This document shows positions 24,049 to 31,915 of a stretch of DNA of 64,000 nucleotides, one piece after another; the stretch's first letter is position 1; the number at the start of each line of letters is the position of its first letter. The stretch spans positions 62,001-126,000 of IMG/VR virus record IMGVR_UViG_3300045973_000529; one strand, 5' to 3'. A model generated the notes under the pieces. That model did not search any database and was not told the DNA's origin. It saw only the letters and a program-made list of their open reading frames with translations. This DNA comes from a virus. The position numbers were made by a program, and so were the translations under genes.

Positions 24049-24056
24049 CTAAATAC
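24049..24056 (+). promoter_or_regulatory. T4-type late promoter
   Basis: CTAAATAC, 69 bases before the 24126 start. It faces the minus-strand late promoter at 24095. Confidence 0.7.
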
Positions 24057-24094
24057 GACAGCACCGTCAACCTAGACAGCCGACCGTGACGGAG

Positions 24095-24102
24095 CTATTT
24101 AC
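24095..24102 (-). promoter_or_regulatory. T4-type late promoter (minus strand)
   Basis: GTAAATAG on the minus strand, 68 bases before the 24026 start. With the 24049 site it gives transcripts whose first 30-40 bases are complementary. Confidence 0.72.
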
Positions 24103-24125
24103 CATCAGTCGGCGGAGGTATCACC

Positions 24126-26237
24126 ATGGCTTATTCTCTCTTCTGGCGCTCGCCAGCGCTGCCGTTCACCCAGAAGCAGACCGCAATCAGCGTTCCAGCT
24201 GGCGCGGTAGTTTCAAACGCAGCGTCACTTCGCTTCACCGGCAAGGGTGCGACGAACTACGGCAAGGTTCAACAAGAGAACCTGCTCCGTCTGCTCGAGA
24301 ACTTCGCAGGCCCAACAGCTCCAGACTTTCCAACTGTTGGCCAGTGCTGGTACGACACCACGGAAAACAACCTCAAGGTCTGCATTGCGACCTTGGGTGC
24401 TGGCTATCCAGCGGTCGTTTGGCAACAGCTGAACGCCACGCAAATCACCGGCGTTGGTGATGCACCGCCACCAAATCCAGTGCTTGGTGATACTTGGTTC
24501 TCACGGACTGGCAGCGCCTCTGGCATCATGTACATGTACACTGGCATTGGCCGGTATCCACAGCAAGCGTGGGATGCAACGATCGACTACTGGCCAACAA
24601 CCTCCACCACTGCCGCTGTCAAGCTGAACACCACGACCTTTGCAGGTGCCGTTGGTTCAGGTTATGGTGAAGCCTACGTCAGTGCTCCAGCTTCAGACAC
24701 GAATGGCACTATCAGTGTGCTCGGTGTTACCACTGCACTGCCGCGTGGTATCATCGGAAGCCGTTGGCCTGTGACTGATGCCCTTATTGTCTGGGACCAG
24801 GGTGGCACCATCAGTGCACCGCTTTCAACGTATGTCATCGTACAGCAAACGGTAGATGGTAGCCGCTGGTTCTACGACAATCAGACAACGCTTGTGGAGT
24901 TCACTCCGACTGCCAGTCAGTATGCCATTGGCGTGATCACCGTTGGCGTCCAAGATGACCAGCTCTCGCCTGGTATCACCTCCGCCACGTTGTGGAGCAC
25001 CGCGATGCCTCTCAAGAACATGATGCAGGCTCCAGCTGCACTTGCTGAAGGCGCCATTGGCGGTTGGGAACAGATTTGGCCAACAGTTGAGACCCATGGT
25101 GGTCGTGCTGAGTATGAGTACGTGTACAACCAGCTGGCGCAGCTCATTGGCGATCCAATCATCTTCGGTGGCTCAGGCGCCGAAGGTCGTTCCATTCCGT
25201 GGCTCACCGATTTCCGCGCTCTCGATGCAAGCATGCAGCTCGCGTACACCAACATCACACCGCTCGACACGAACGTATCCGCTGGATCATACACGGTGGC
25301 GAATGGGTTGAACGCATTGAAGGTCGACGTGAACTCCCAGGACTGGGACAAGCTGCTTGCCGCATGCCGTTATGCGGTGAACCGGCTTGAGCTGCCAAGT
25401 GGCATCACTGATGACATTGCCTTTCATCCATTCGTGCAAGACGGCCTGCCTGGGGACCCGAACATCACGGCACTGTCCGGTATTCGTGCAATTCCACGTG
25501 ATCGCCGCCAGCGCAATCGCATCGGCGGTCTGACTGTGTTCTCGTCCTATCAGGAAACACTGAACGTGCTGCGCGCTGCGATTCAAAACCGCTACCTGCT
25601 CAAGGGCATTCTCGAGGCTTCCGGTGTTGGCAACGCGCTGTACACGAATGCGGCCATCACTGCTCAAACAGCGTTCACCGCCACAGCAGCGTCATTCACA
25701 GGAACAGTCACGCACGGTCTCGACTTCGTGTTCACTGATTCGACACCTGACGTCGAACAGTTCTTCCGTTCTGGTGGTGCTCTGCAGTTCATCATCTCAC
25801 ACGTGCCATCTGCATCGCCAACTGCAGCCGACACAGCATTGAAGTCGATCTGCGATACGATGGGCCGCGTCCGGGTGTTGAACAGCTCGACTCTGGTGAT
25901 GTCTCCATCCCCATCCCCAACCGCAACCTTGGCGCAAGCCCCTGGTGCAAGCGGGTTCGCAAACATGACGTCCACTGGTGTGACATTGGCAACAATGACT
26001 AGCGGCACTGCAACGGTTACAGTTCGTGGGTTGGTGGTACAGGTGAACTTCGTGAACACCCGAGCTCGGGTGTTGTTCGACATCACTCCAGGTGGTGCAA
26101 CGACCGGCACGTTCTCGGTGGCTTGGAGCTACATCTCTGACAACGAGATGTACAACAATCCTGGTGCGGTGCACGTCTATCCGGTGCCAATCGCGTATGT
26201 CGCTGCACACAAGCAAGGCTCGGCGTTGTTCATCTAA
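24126..26237 (+). CDS. Large virion structural protein with GQxWYD module, 703 aa
   Basis: Residues 35-90 carry a segment common in appendage proteins of T4-like and jumbo phages: G-K-G-A-T-N-Y-G-K-V, then L-R-L-L-E-N-F-A-G-P-T-A-P, then V-G-Q-C-W-Y-D-T, then V-W-Q-Q-L. A further G-D-T-W-F-S repeat of the idea follows near residue 120. The central part is mixed; the last 200 residues contain S-T-P-D-V-E-Q-F-F-R-S-G-G and beta strands. GGAGGT ribosome site and late promoter fit a structural protein, probably baseplate or fibre attached. It forms its own transcription unit. Confidence 0.72.
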   Translation: MAYSLFWRSPALPFTQKQTAISVPAGAVVSNAASLRFTGKGATNYGKVQQENLLRLLENFAGPTAPDFPTVGQCWYDTTENNLKVCIATLGAGYPAVVWQQLNATQITGVGDAPPPNPVLGDTWFSRTGSASGIMYMYTGIGRYPQQAWDATIDYWPTTSTTAAVKLNTTTFAGAVGSGYGEAYVSAPASDTNGTISVLGVTTALPRGIIGSRWPVTDALIVWDQGGTISAPLSTYVIVQQTVDGSRWFYDNQTTLVEFTPTASQYAIGVITVGVQDDQLSPGITSATLWSTAMPLKNMMQAPAALAEGAIGGWEQIWPTVETHGGRAEYEYVYNQLAQLIGDPIIFGGSGAEGRSIPWLTDFRALDASMQLAYTNITPLDTNVSAGSYTVANGLNALKVDVNSQDWDKLLAACRYAVNRLELPSGITDDIAFHPFVQDGLPGDPNITALSGIRAIPRDRRQRNRIGGLTVFSSYQETLNVLRAAIQNRYLLKGILEASGVGNALYTNAAITAQTAFTATAASFTGTVTHGLDFVFTDSTPDVEQFFRSGGALQFIISHVPSASPTAADTALKSICDTMGRVRVLNSSTLVMSPSPSPTATLAQAPGASGFANMTSTGVTLATMTSGTATVTVRGLVVQVNFVNTRARVLFDITPGGATTGTFSVAWSYISDNEMYNNPGAVHVYPVPIAYVAAHKQGSALFI

Positions 26238-26254
26238 CGGTCCCAACTTTCACA

Positions 26255-26283
26255 GTTTACACCTCTGGCACGATACGCTACAA
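26255..26283 (+). promoter_or_regulatory. Sigma70-like early promoter
   Basis: TTTACA, 17 bases, TACAAT (26278-26283). One of the few promoters here with a good -35. The -10 overlaps an ATG at 26283, which argues for the start at 26316. Confidence 0.7.
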
Positions 26284-26315
26284 TGAACTCTGTCCCACCA
26301 CCAACAGGAAAATTC

Positions 26316-26591
26316 ATGTCGCGTACCCCCATCATTGTGCCAGGTCAAGTGTACCTGCATCCCGTGTTCAACGAGTACTTCGTTGTGACGAAGGCAACCC
26401 GCGGTGACATCCAATTTCGGGGACCCGGTTTCAGGGGGATGCACGAGGTCGAGTTGTTTCTCCAGCGCTTCCAACCGGTCGACAGCAATGATCTGAACGG
26501 CGCGGAAATCCAAGCGCTTGCCGAGTTCACAACCGCGCCGCTCAGCACCGGCTGGGTTGCCCGCGATGACGACGAGTTCGATGAGGAGTGA
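26316..26591 (+). CDS. Hypothetical early protein, 91 aa
   Basis: Family not recognised. A beta-rich first half (V-P-G-Q-V-Y-L-H-P-V-F-N-E-Y-F-V-V) resembles small SH3/KOW-like barrels, with an acidic tail (D-D-D-E-F-D-E-E). The start at 26316 has an AGGAAA ribosome site; the in-frame ATG at 26283 falls inside the promoter. Confidence 0.66.
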   Translation: MSRTPIIVPGQVYLHPVFNEYFVVTKATRGDIQFRGPGFRGMHEVELFLQRFQPVDSNDLNGAEIQALAEFTTAPLSTGWVARDDDEFDEE

Positions 26592-26594
26592 CCT

Positions 26595-27074
26595 ATGGCG
26601 AAGATTCTTACTTCACGCGATGATGAACCCAGTGTCATCGGCACCATTCAAGAGCTCATTGGCATTGGGTGCGATGTCATGGGGCTTGACACCGAAGAAC
26701 CATCTGATGATCTTGAAGACACAGTTGGTGAGCTGATCGACGTGGTCGTCGGCATGGCGAACAAGATCGACGATCAAGCGACAATGATCGGGGTCCTGAA
26801 CATGGACGCGCTCGGGATGAGCATGGCGAACATGGCGCTTCGCAGTGACCTGATGCAGGCGGTTCGCGTCATCAGCGCGCTTGGTGCGCGCGTTCAAGAC
26901 GGTGGACATGCGTTCCAGCATGCGTACACGGCGTTTACCGCGAACTCAGTCGCGAGTTACGACCACACGAATGGCGCAATCGAGATCACGTACCGCGAAG
27001 ACGATCTTCGCAAGGCACTTGCCTCGGCCATCGAGGACTACATCACCGAAGTGGCGCGTTCAGCACTTGCCTGA
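26595..27074 (+). CDS. Hypothetical early protein, 159 aa
   Basis: Family not recognised. Helical, rich in Met, Asp and Ala. A central stretch (M-D-A-L-G-M-S-M-A-N-M-A-L) looks like a coiled coil or bundle. Three bases after the previous gene. Its stop lies inside the end of the convergent GIY-YIG-like gene (15-base overlap). Confidence 0.66.
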   Translation: MAKILTSRDDEPSVIGTIQELIGIGCDVMGLDTEEPSDDLEDTVGELIDVVVGMANKIDDQATMIGVLNMDALGMSMANMALRSDLMQAVRVISALGARVQDGGHAFQHAYTAFTANSVASYDHTNGAIEITYREDDLRKALASAIEDYITEVARSALA

Positions 27075-27494
27075 ACCATGCGGCCGTGTTAGCACGGCAT
27101 CTCCATAAAGGGACCTCAGGTACGCTGAGTGTCCCTTTTCTGCTTCCTTGGCTTCAGCCATCGTTAGCCCACCCTCAATGACCCTGAAGGATAACTGCAC
27201 CGCGGTGACGTCGTAGAGTTCATCGGTGAAGAGCTCGCTGATGCCGACGTTGATCGTGGCTCGCGCATTTCGGAAGTTGCTCTTGTGCCCAGAGAGACGG
27301 GTCTTCGGACTTTTGGTACGGCCTGCGTACCAAAAGGTTTCGGTCTGCGCACCTCGCGTTAGATCGAACTGCAACTCGTAGACGCTTTGCTTCCCGGGTT
27401 CGTGGCTCCCGTCGTCAAGGCTATCCGTGAAAGGAATGGATTTGAGATGCTGCGCGTATTGAGCAGCAAGCCCGTTCAAAGAGTTGGTGGTCAT
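27060..27494 (-). CDS. GIY-YIG-like nuclease-fold protein, 144 aa
   Basis: The spacing V-Y-E (residues 38-40), W-Y-A-G-R-T (55-60), Arg66 and H-K-S (from 70) follows the GIY-YIG order of paired tyrosine strands, a helix Arg and a His-Lys step. The metal-binding Glu would be one of E101-E121. The first motif is changed from G-I-Y to S-V-Y and the second from Y-I-G to Y-A-G, acceptable in diverged members. It could be a free-standing homing or restriction-like nuclease, or a repair enzyme. It is alone on the minus strand among early plus-strand genes, as expected of a mobile or selfish gene. It contains the plus-strand terminator near its 3' end. Confidence 0.55.
   Translation of the reverse strand: MTTNSLNGLAAQYAQHLKSIPFTDSLDDGSHEPGKQSVYELQFDLTRGAQTETFWYAGRTKSPKTRLSGHKSNFRNARATINVGISELFTDELYDVTAVQLSFRVIEGGLTMAEAKEAEKGHSAYLRSLYGDAVLTRPHGSGKC
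27083..27138. terminator. Two hairpins ending the convergent pair
   Basis: GCCGTG-TTAG-CACGGC (27083-27098) and AAAGGGAC...GTCCCTTT with an inner CTCAG/CTGAG stem (27107-27138). The second is followed by TCTGCTTCC on the plus strand and works in both directions in principle. Both lie inside the minus-strand coding region. Confidence 0.65.
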
Positions 27495-27524
27495 TGCTGC
27501 TCTTGGTGATGAACAGCTTCTGGC

Positions 27525-27530
27525 ATTCTA
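27525..27530 (-). promoter_or_regulatory. Possible early promoter of the minus-strand gene
   Basis: TAGAAT on the minus strand about 30 bases before the 27494 start, backing onto the GTTACA repeats of the plus-strand promoter. Confidence 0.4.
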
Positions 27531-27556
27531 AGTTACAGATTTCTTGGACCGTTACA
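27531..27556 (+). promoter_or_regulatory. Tandem GTTACA elements
   Basis: GTTACAGATTTCTTGG followed by ACCGTTACAC, upstream of the 27588 -10. The same tandem layout recurs at 32867-32892. Confidence 0.5.
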
Positions 27557-27584
27557 CTTCCGTGGTTCTCGAACCCGAAACTCA

Positions 27585-27593
27585 TGTTAAGAT
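27585..27593 (+). promoter_or_regulatory. Extended -10 promoter giving a leaderless mRNA
   Basis: TGTTAAGAT with a GTTCTC...CCCGA element upstream. Seven bases separate the hexamer from the ATG at 27601. Confidence 0.65.
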
Positions 27594-27600
27594 GCCTGTC

Positions 27601-27966
27601 ATGAACACCCCTACCTTCTTCTTCGCAGCCACGGACATCGTGGTCACGGGTTCCAACCCCGAAAACGCGGACGTCACGAATCCTCGCGGCGAGTACTTCG
27701 GTTCCGCAGGTTACGTGGTCGCTGAGGACGCCGTCGGCAATCGCGTTCGCCTGCACATCAAGACCGAGCAACGCGATGCCGACGCTCTTGCCGCAGCCGG
27801 TCGCGTTGCCGATGCGCTGAACGCTCGCCTGGCTTCTGGCAAGCTGCCCGTCGCGTTCGATCGTTGGGAGGAAACCTTCCCCGCCTACGGCTCCGCTGCG
27901 TACGACCCGCAAGAAGAGATTGAATGGGAACGTCGCGTCGAAGAAGACGCCGCCTGGTGTCAGTGA
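27601..27966 (+). CDS. Hypothetical early protein, 121 aa
   Basis: Family not recognised. An in-frame upstream start would run through the promoter, so I take the ATG 7 bases after the -10; no Shine-Dalgarno is present. Beta strands in the first half (F-F-F-A-A-T-D-I-V-V-T-G), a helix (A-D-A-L-A-A-A-G-R-V-A-D-A-L) and an acidic C-terminus. TGATG links it to the next gene. Confidence 0.66.
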   Translation: MNTPTFFFAATDIVVTGSNPENADVTNPRGEYFGSAGYVVAEDAVGNRVRLHIKTEQRDADALAAAGRVADALNARLASGKLPVAFDRWEETFPAYGSAAYDPQEEIEWERRVEEDAAWCQ

Positions 27967-28175
27967 TGGCAACCCCAGCGCAACCCATGCTCTGGACACA
28001 GAGCACGAAGACCTCGCTCGCCGCGCTGACCATCGGCACGGTCTGCTGGGTGTACTCGCAGGACACCACGCGCTGCCAGACCGCCGTGCGAGCCGAAGAC
28101 GGCTGGCGCTGCCACGGTCAAGACCACTTCTACGTTTCTGGCGTCTCCAAGTTCATCGTTCTCCCCACGAAGTAA
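27966..28175 (+). CDS. Small membrane or exported protein, 69 aa
   Basis: Family not recognised. One hydrophobic segment (S-L-A-A-L-T-I-G-T-V-C-W-V-Y, residues 16-29) is followed by a polar part with two Cys (T-R-C and W-R-C) that would face the periplasm and may form a disulfide. Early expression and envelope location suggest host-surface interference, but this is inference. Confidence 0.62.
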   Translation: MATPAQPMLWTQSTKTSLAALTIGTVCWVYSQDTTRCQTAVRAEDGWRCHGQDHFYVSGVSKFIVLPTK

Positions 28176-28180
28176 CCACC

Positions 28181-28396
28181 ATGAAACTGCATCGCGAAAA
28201 GGCGCTGCGCGAAATCCTCGCCAGCGAAGACACCATCGAAACTGCCGTGAACGGGCAGACCGCTCAAGAGCAGCGCCAGGCGGGATACGCCGCGCGCCGC
28301 GAAGCCGAGCTGGACGCCCTGGGCCGCTGGATGAACTCCAAGCAGCGCCGTAATCTCCGCAAGACACTGGAACGCGCGAACGCGCAAGAGGACTGA
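28181..28396 (+). CDS. Hypothetical basic protein, 71 aa
   Basis: Family not recognised. Highly charged single helix or hairpin, rich in Arg, Lys, Glu and Gln (A-A-R-R-E-A-E-L-D-A-L). Five bases after the previous stop. Possible nucleic-acid or protein adaptor. Confidence 0.62.
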   Translation: MKLHREKALREILASEDTIETAVNGQTAQEQRQAGYAARREAELDALGRWMNSKQRRNLRKTLERANAQED

Positions 28397-28399
28397 CTC

Positions 28400-28669
28400 A
28401 TGAAACTGCTCAAGGAACTCGCCATGTACAAGAGCCTGTACGTGATGCAGCTGCAGGCCGAAGATGCCCTGAAGACCTGCACACCCGCCGAGAAGCCGGT
28501 GCTGGAAGCGCTGCTGACCGTGAACGATCTCGACATGGCGCGACTGCTCATCGCCGAAGCCACGGGCGATGAAGAGACGGCCAAGACGCTGCGCGAGTGG
28601 CTCGTGAAGAAGACCATGCGCAAGGCCGGCACGTCGAAGTTCTCGGATCCGTTCGGGCTCCTGCCCTGA
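28400..28669 (+). CDS. Hypothetical protein, 89 aa
   Basis: Family not recognised. All-helical (K-E-L-A-M-Y-K-S-L-Y, A-L-L-T-V-N-D-L-D-M-A-R-L-L) with a basic end. Co-transcribed with the three genes upstream; followed by a new promoter for the MoxR gene. Confidence 0.62.
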   Translation: MKLLKELAMYKSLYVMQLQAEDALKTCTPAEKPVLEALLTVNDLDMARLLIAEATGDEETAKTLREWLVKKTMRKAGTSKFSDPFGLLP

Positions 28670-28675
28670 GAGATG

Positions 28676-28711
28676 TAACGGTCAGCACACCGTCCCGAAC
28701 CGTGATAGAAT
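28676..28711 (+). promoter_or_regulatory. Extended -10 promoter of the MoxR/VWA operon
   Basis: TGTAACGGT, then CCCGA, then TGATAGAAT (hexamer 28706-28711), then the ribosome site ACGGAGAAA. ACGGT...ACCGT forms a small hairpin. TGTAACGGT is the reverse complement of ACCGTTACA used elsewhere. Confidence 0.65.
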
Positions 28712-28732
28712 GATCTTCTCAACGGAGAAAAC

Positions 28733-30013
28733 ATGTCACTGTTCAACGTTCCCCGTCTTCAACAATACCGTGCTCTCGGCTACAACGTCCTGCTGTCCGG
28801 CCATGCCGGCGTCGGCAAGACGGCCGTGATCACGAAGGTCTTCGAAGGGCTGAAGTGGAAGTACTTCAGTGCCCCGACGATGGACCCGTGGGTCGATCTC
28901 GTCGGCGTGCCGCATCCAGTCGACGACAAGGTGCGTGGTGGCAAGGTCCTCGAGCTCGTGCGCCCCGAGTTCATCAAGGCTGATGACATCGAGGCGATCT
29001 TCATCGATGAGCTGAACCGCGCACCGGACAAGGTGCTGAACGCGCTGATGGAGCTGATCCAGTTCGGGAGCATCAACGGCCTGAAGCTGAACAACCTCAA
29101 GATGATCTGGGCGGCCATCAACCCTGACGACGACGAGGGCGAATACGCGGTGAACAAGCTCGACCGCGCGCTCAAGGACCGCTTCCAAGTCCAGATCGAA
29201 GTGCCGTTCAAGCTCGACGAGGAATGGTTCAACGCCAAGTACCCCGACGTCGGTCCCGCGTTCTGCAGCTGGTGGAATGACCTGCCGTTGGACCTCAAGA
29301 AGGACATCTCGCCGCGCCGCCTCGATTACGCAGCGGAAGCGTACCTGAACGACTGCCATCTCGGCGATTTCCTGCCGGAACGCGCGAACATCGGCAAGCT
29401 CCGCCAGTCCATCAAGGCCGTGCCATTCGCCGAGCAGCTCGCCGCGATCAAGACCGAAGCCGAGGCCAGGAAGTTCCTGAGCTCCATCAACAACGCGACG
29501 CGACTGCTGCAGCTCGCAACGGCCAAGAACCCGCAGGCCGTCGAGTTCTTCAACAAGTTCCGCTCAGTCATGCCACAGGAACTCGTGGATGCGTTGACAC
29601 CCGCGGTTGCTGCAGCCGCCGCGAATGCGCGAGTCACGACGCTGGCCGAGCTGCTGCCCTCGATCGACAAGGCCGGAAAGCTCGGCGAAGTCGAGCTCAC
29701 GCATCTCTTCAACGAGCCGGCTTTCGTGTACCAAAGCGGCTCGCTCGAGGAGGACATCAAGCGCCAGGTGCGAATCGGTTCCGCGTCGTTCCGCAAGCTC
29801 GTGGGACACCTGAACCTCGTGCTCGGCAAGGCCGCCAAGCCGACGCTCGCCAAGGCCTGCCTGAAAGCCGATGGAACTCGCACGAATCTCGCGACGATCG
29901 CGATGCACATCGCAGCGCACGACACGACGTTCCAGTGGTTCTCGAAGGAAGAGCGCAAGAAGATCAACGCCCACACGTACCTCCATGGCGTTGCCGCAGC
30001 GAAGTGGATGTAA
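28733..30013 (+). CDS. MoxR-type AAA+ ATPase, 426 aa
   Basis: AAA+ module: Walker A G-H-A-G-V-G-K-T (residues 23-30), M-D-P-W-V-D-L-V-G-V-P after strand 2 as in MoxR proteins, Walker B I-F-I-D-E-L-N-R-A-P (Asp92, Glu93), sensor 1 W-A-A-I-N-P, and a D-R-F segment with the arginine finger. The last 200 residues are helical and unassigned. MoxR ATPases act with VWA-domain partners to remodel or activate target complexes with metal cofactors. Here a VWA-like gene follows one small gene later, so the pair probably works together. No known phage target can be named. Confidence 0.87.
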   Translation: MSLFNVPRLQQYRALGYNVLLSGHAGVGKTAVITKVFEGLKWKYFSAPTMDPWVDLVGVPHPVDDKVRGGKVLELVRPEFIKADDIEAIFIDELNRAPDKVLNALMELIQFGSINGLKLNNLKMIWAAINPDDDEGEYAVNKLDRALKDRFQVQIEVPFKLDEEWFNAKYPDVGPAFCSWWNDLPLDLKKDISPRRLDYAAEAYLNDCHLGDFLPERANIGKLRQSIKAVPFAEQLAAIKTEAEARKFLSSINNATRLLQLATAKNPQAVEFFNKFRSVMPQELVDALTPAVAAAAANARVTTLAELLPSIDKAGKLGEVELTHLFNEPAFVYQSGSLEEDIKRQVRIGSASFRKLVGHLNLVLGKAAKPTLAKACLKADGTRTNLATIAMHIAAHDTTFQWFSKEERKKINAHTYLHGVAAAKWM

Positions 30014-30020
30014 CGCTCAG

Positions 30021-30047
30021 CCCAAGCCTTCGGGCTTGGGATAGAAT
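30021..30047 (+). promoter_or_regulatory. Hairpin plus -10 element giving a leaderless mRNA
   Basis: Perfect 8-bp stem CCCAAGCC-TTCG-GGCTTGGG (30021-30040), then TAGAAT (30042-30047), then six bases to the ATG at 30054. The hairpin fills the space where a -35 box would be and has no T-run. Confidence 0.6.
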
Positions 30048-30053
30048 GTCTCT

Positions 30054-30272
30054 ATGAACGCCGAAACCATCCTCACCGCCGCCTTCCTGTCGCTTCTCAA
30101 CGCCGAGGAACAACAGCTCGTTTGTGATCGCATGCGCCACGGGTACGCGCTCTTCGACGCTGGTGAAGCCGAAGCCTGGCTGCGCCGGATCCTCGACGAG
30201 AAGCTGCATCTGAGCGTCAGCTACTCTGGCTTCTACAGCGGCCAGAACATTCCGGCCCCCTGCCTGCGCTGA
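30054..30272 (+). CDS. Hypothetical protein between MoxR and VWA genes, 72 aa
   Basis: Family not recognised. Helical with a Leu/Ala-rich start and an acidic middle (D-A-G-E-A-E-A-W-L). No Shine-Dalgarno; the ATG follows the -10 by six bases, as in other leaderless genes here. It may be a small adaptor of the ATPase-VWA pair given its position. Confidence 0.62.
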   Translation: MNAETILTAAFLSLLNAEEQQLVCDRMRHGYALFDAGEAEAWLRRILDEKLHLSVSYSGFYSGQNIPAPCLR

Positions 30273-30275
30273 ACC

Positions 30276-31535
30276 ATGAAGCACGACTTCAAGTCCATCG
30301 AGCCGATCTCGGCTGAGCTGAAGCGCGAGATCAGCGCGGAGCTCGAGCAGTTCCATCGCGTCTTCGACGTGTTCTGGGGCCTGTCCGAGATCTTCTTCGC
30401 GCCGGCCGGACACTCGCTGAAGACCGCCTGCGTCGCCTTCCCGCCCGGTGGCAAGTGCCACATGATCATCTCGAAGCCGTTCTGGGACGGCCTGAACGCT
30501 GACGAGAAGCTCTTCGTGATCATCCACGAGTGCTTGCACGTGATGCTGGACCACGGCCTGCGGAACGCGCGGAACATCCCTGGTGCGACGCCCAAGCTGA
30601 TCAACATCGCGCAGGACATCACGATCAACGAGATGATCGTCGACATGTTCAACTTCATGCGTGGCCTGATGCGCGACTGGCGCAAGTACTGCTGGATCGA
30701 GACCTGCTTCGCGGATCCGAGCCAGATCGAGCGGAACCAGGTCTTCGAGTACTACCTCAAGGAGCTGATCAAGAATCCGCCGCCCGAAGACATGGACTCC
30801 ATGGATGACCACGACGAACTCGGCGGCTACAATGACGGTGATCCGGATCCGCTCGCGCAACAGCTCGGCGAGTACCTGACCTGGGACGAACTTCAGGCCA
30901 TGGTGAAGTCCATGGGCAAGGAAGACGGTCGCGGCATCGGACTCTCGCCGTTCAACGTGATCCTCGAGAATCGCACTCCCGCGGTCGTGGACTTCAACAT
31001 GCTCGTGCGGAAGCTCAAGCGGAATGCGAAGGCCAAGGCCTACAAGGAAGAAGACTCGTTCGCTCGCAGCCCGCGCCGCTTCGCCAGCGTCTCATCTTCC
31101 ATCATCCTGCCGGGCCGGCTCGAAGGCAAGCCGCACCATCAGACCCTGATCACTGCGCTGTTCTTCGACGTGTCTGGCTCCTGCATGAGCTACTTCAACA
31201 CCTTCAACGCGGTGCGCCAGGCCTTCGAGAAGGAAGAGAAGCTCTTCGACATAAGGACCTATGCCTTCGACACGCGAGTGCAACCGGTGAAGCCTGGTGA
31301 GAAGCTGGCTGTAGGCGGTGGCACCTCGTTCGACATCATCGAGACCGAGTGCCGCAAGCTCGAGCTCGAGACCGGCAAGTACCCTGATTGTGTCGTCGTC
31401 ATCACGGACGGCGAAGGAAACCGCGTCGCTCCGAAGCACCCTGGCCGCTGGGTTTGGCTGCTCACGAAGGGTGCCAAGCAGACATACATCGATTCCCGCT
31501 CAGCCGCCTGGCCAATCGCCAACGTCACCTTCTAA
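30276..31535 (+). CDS. VWA-like protein with metallopeptidase-like N-domain (DUF2201 type), 419 aa
   Basis: The N-terminal domain has I-I-H-E-C-L-H-V-M-L-D-H-G (His84, Glu85, His88, with Asp92-His93), the H-E-x-x-H zinc motif seen in the DUF2201/VWA-like family. The C-terminal domain from about residue 290 has a MIDAS motif F-D-V-S-G-S-C, then V-G-G-G-T-S-F-D near 350 and V-V-V-I-T-D-G-E-G near 380. In bacteria such proteins are encoded next to MoxR ATPases, as here. They may serve as a metal-dependent adaptor, and peptidase activity is possible but unproven. A linker of acidic residues separates the two domains. Confidence 0.85.
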   Translation: MKHDFKSIEPISAELKREISAELEQFHRVFDVFWGLSEIFFAPAGHSLKTACVAFPPGGKCHMIISKPFWDGLNADEKLFVIIHECLHVMLDHGLRNARNIPGATPKLINIAQDITINEMIVDMFNFMRGLMRDWRKYCWIETCFADPSQIERNQVFEYYLKELIKNPPPEDMDSMDDHDELGGYNDGDPDPLAQQLGEYLTWDELQAMVKSMGKEDGRGIGLSPFNVILENRTPAVVDFNMLVRKLKRNAKAKAYKEEDSFARSPRRFASVSSSIILPGRLEGKPHHQTLITALFFDVSGSCMSYFNTFNAVRQAFEKEEKLFDIRTYAFDTRVQPVKPGEKLAVGGGTSFDIIETECRKLELETGKYPDCVVVITDGEGNRVAPKHPGRWVWLLTKGAKQTYIDSRSAAWPIANVTF

Positions 31536-31543
31536 GGACCACC

Positions 31544-31906
31544 ATGAACTTTGCCCTTGAACTCGCTCGCGAAATGGATCGTCGCTTCCAGAGCGGAAAC
31601 GCGATCGCCATCGAGAAGGCCACTGTCCCGACTTTCGAGTGGAAGCTCCTGTACGCGGCCATCGAGACTGACACGGCTTCGCTCGCGGATGCGCTGACCC
31701 GCATCGACGCGATGCAAGCCAAGATCGACGCGCTGATGCTCGAGTTCTGTCCCGAGGACATGACGCCTGAGCAGATCGCTGAATGGGGTGCGCACCAGCG
31801 CCCGGTCAGCGAAGTCGACGCGACGTTCGATCTGTCGTTCGCCGCGAGAGACCTGCCGCCCGCGGATCTGGCCGAGTTGGCCGGGTCTCGTCACATCCCC
31901 ACCTGA
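31544..31906 (+). CDS. Hypothetical protein, 120 aa
   Basis: Family not recognised. Helical with a coiled-coil-like middle (A-D-A-L-T-R-I-D-A-M-Q-A-K-I-D-A-L) and an acidic second half. Starts eight bases after the VWA gene and is probably in the same transcript. An upstream in-frame start would run back into the VWA gene. Confidence 0.64.
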   Translation: MNFALELAREMDRRFQSGNAIAIEKATVPTFEWKLLYAAIETDTASLADALTRIDAMQAKIDALMLEFCPEDMTPEQIAEWGAHQRPVSEVDATFDLSFAARDLPPADLAELAGSRHIPT

Positions 31907-31915
31907 GGAAATCAC

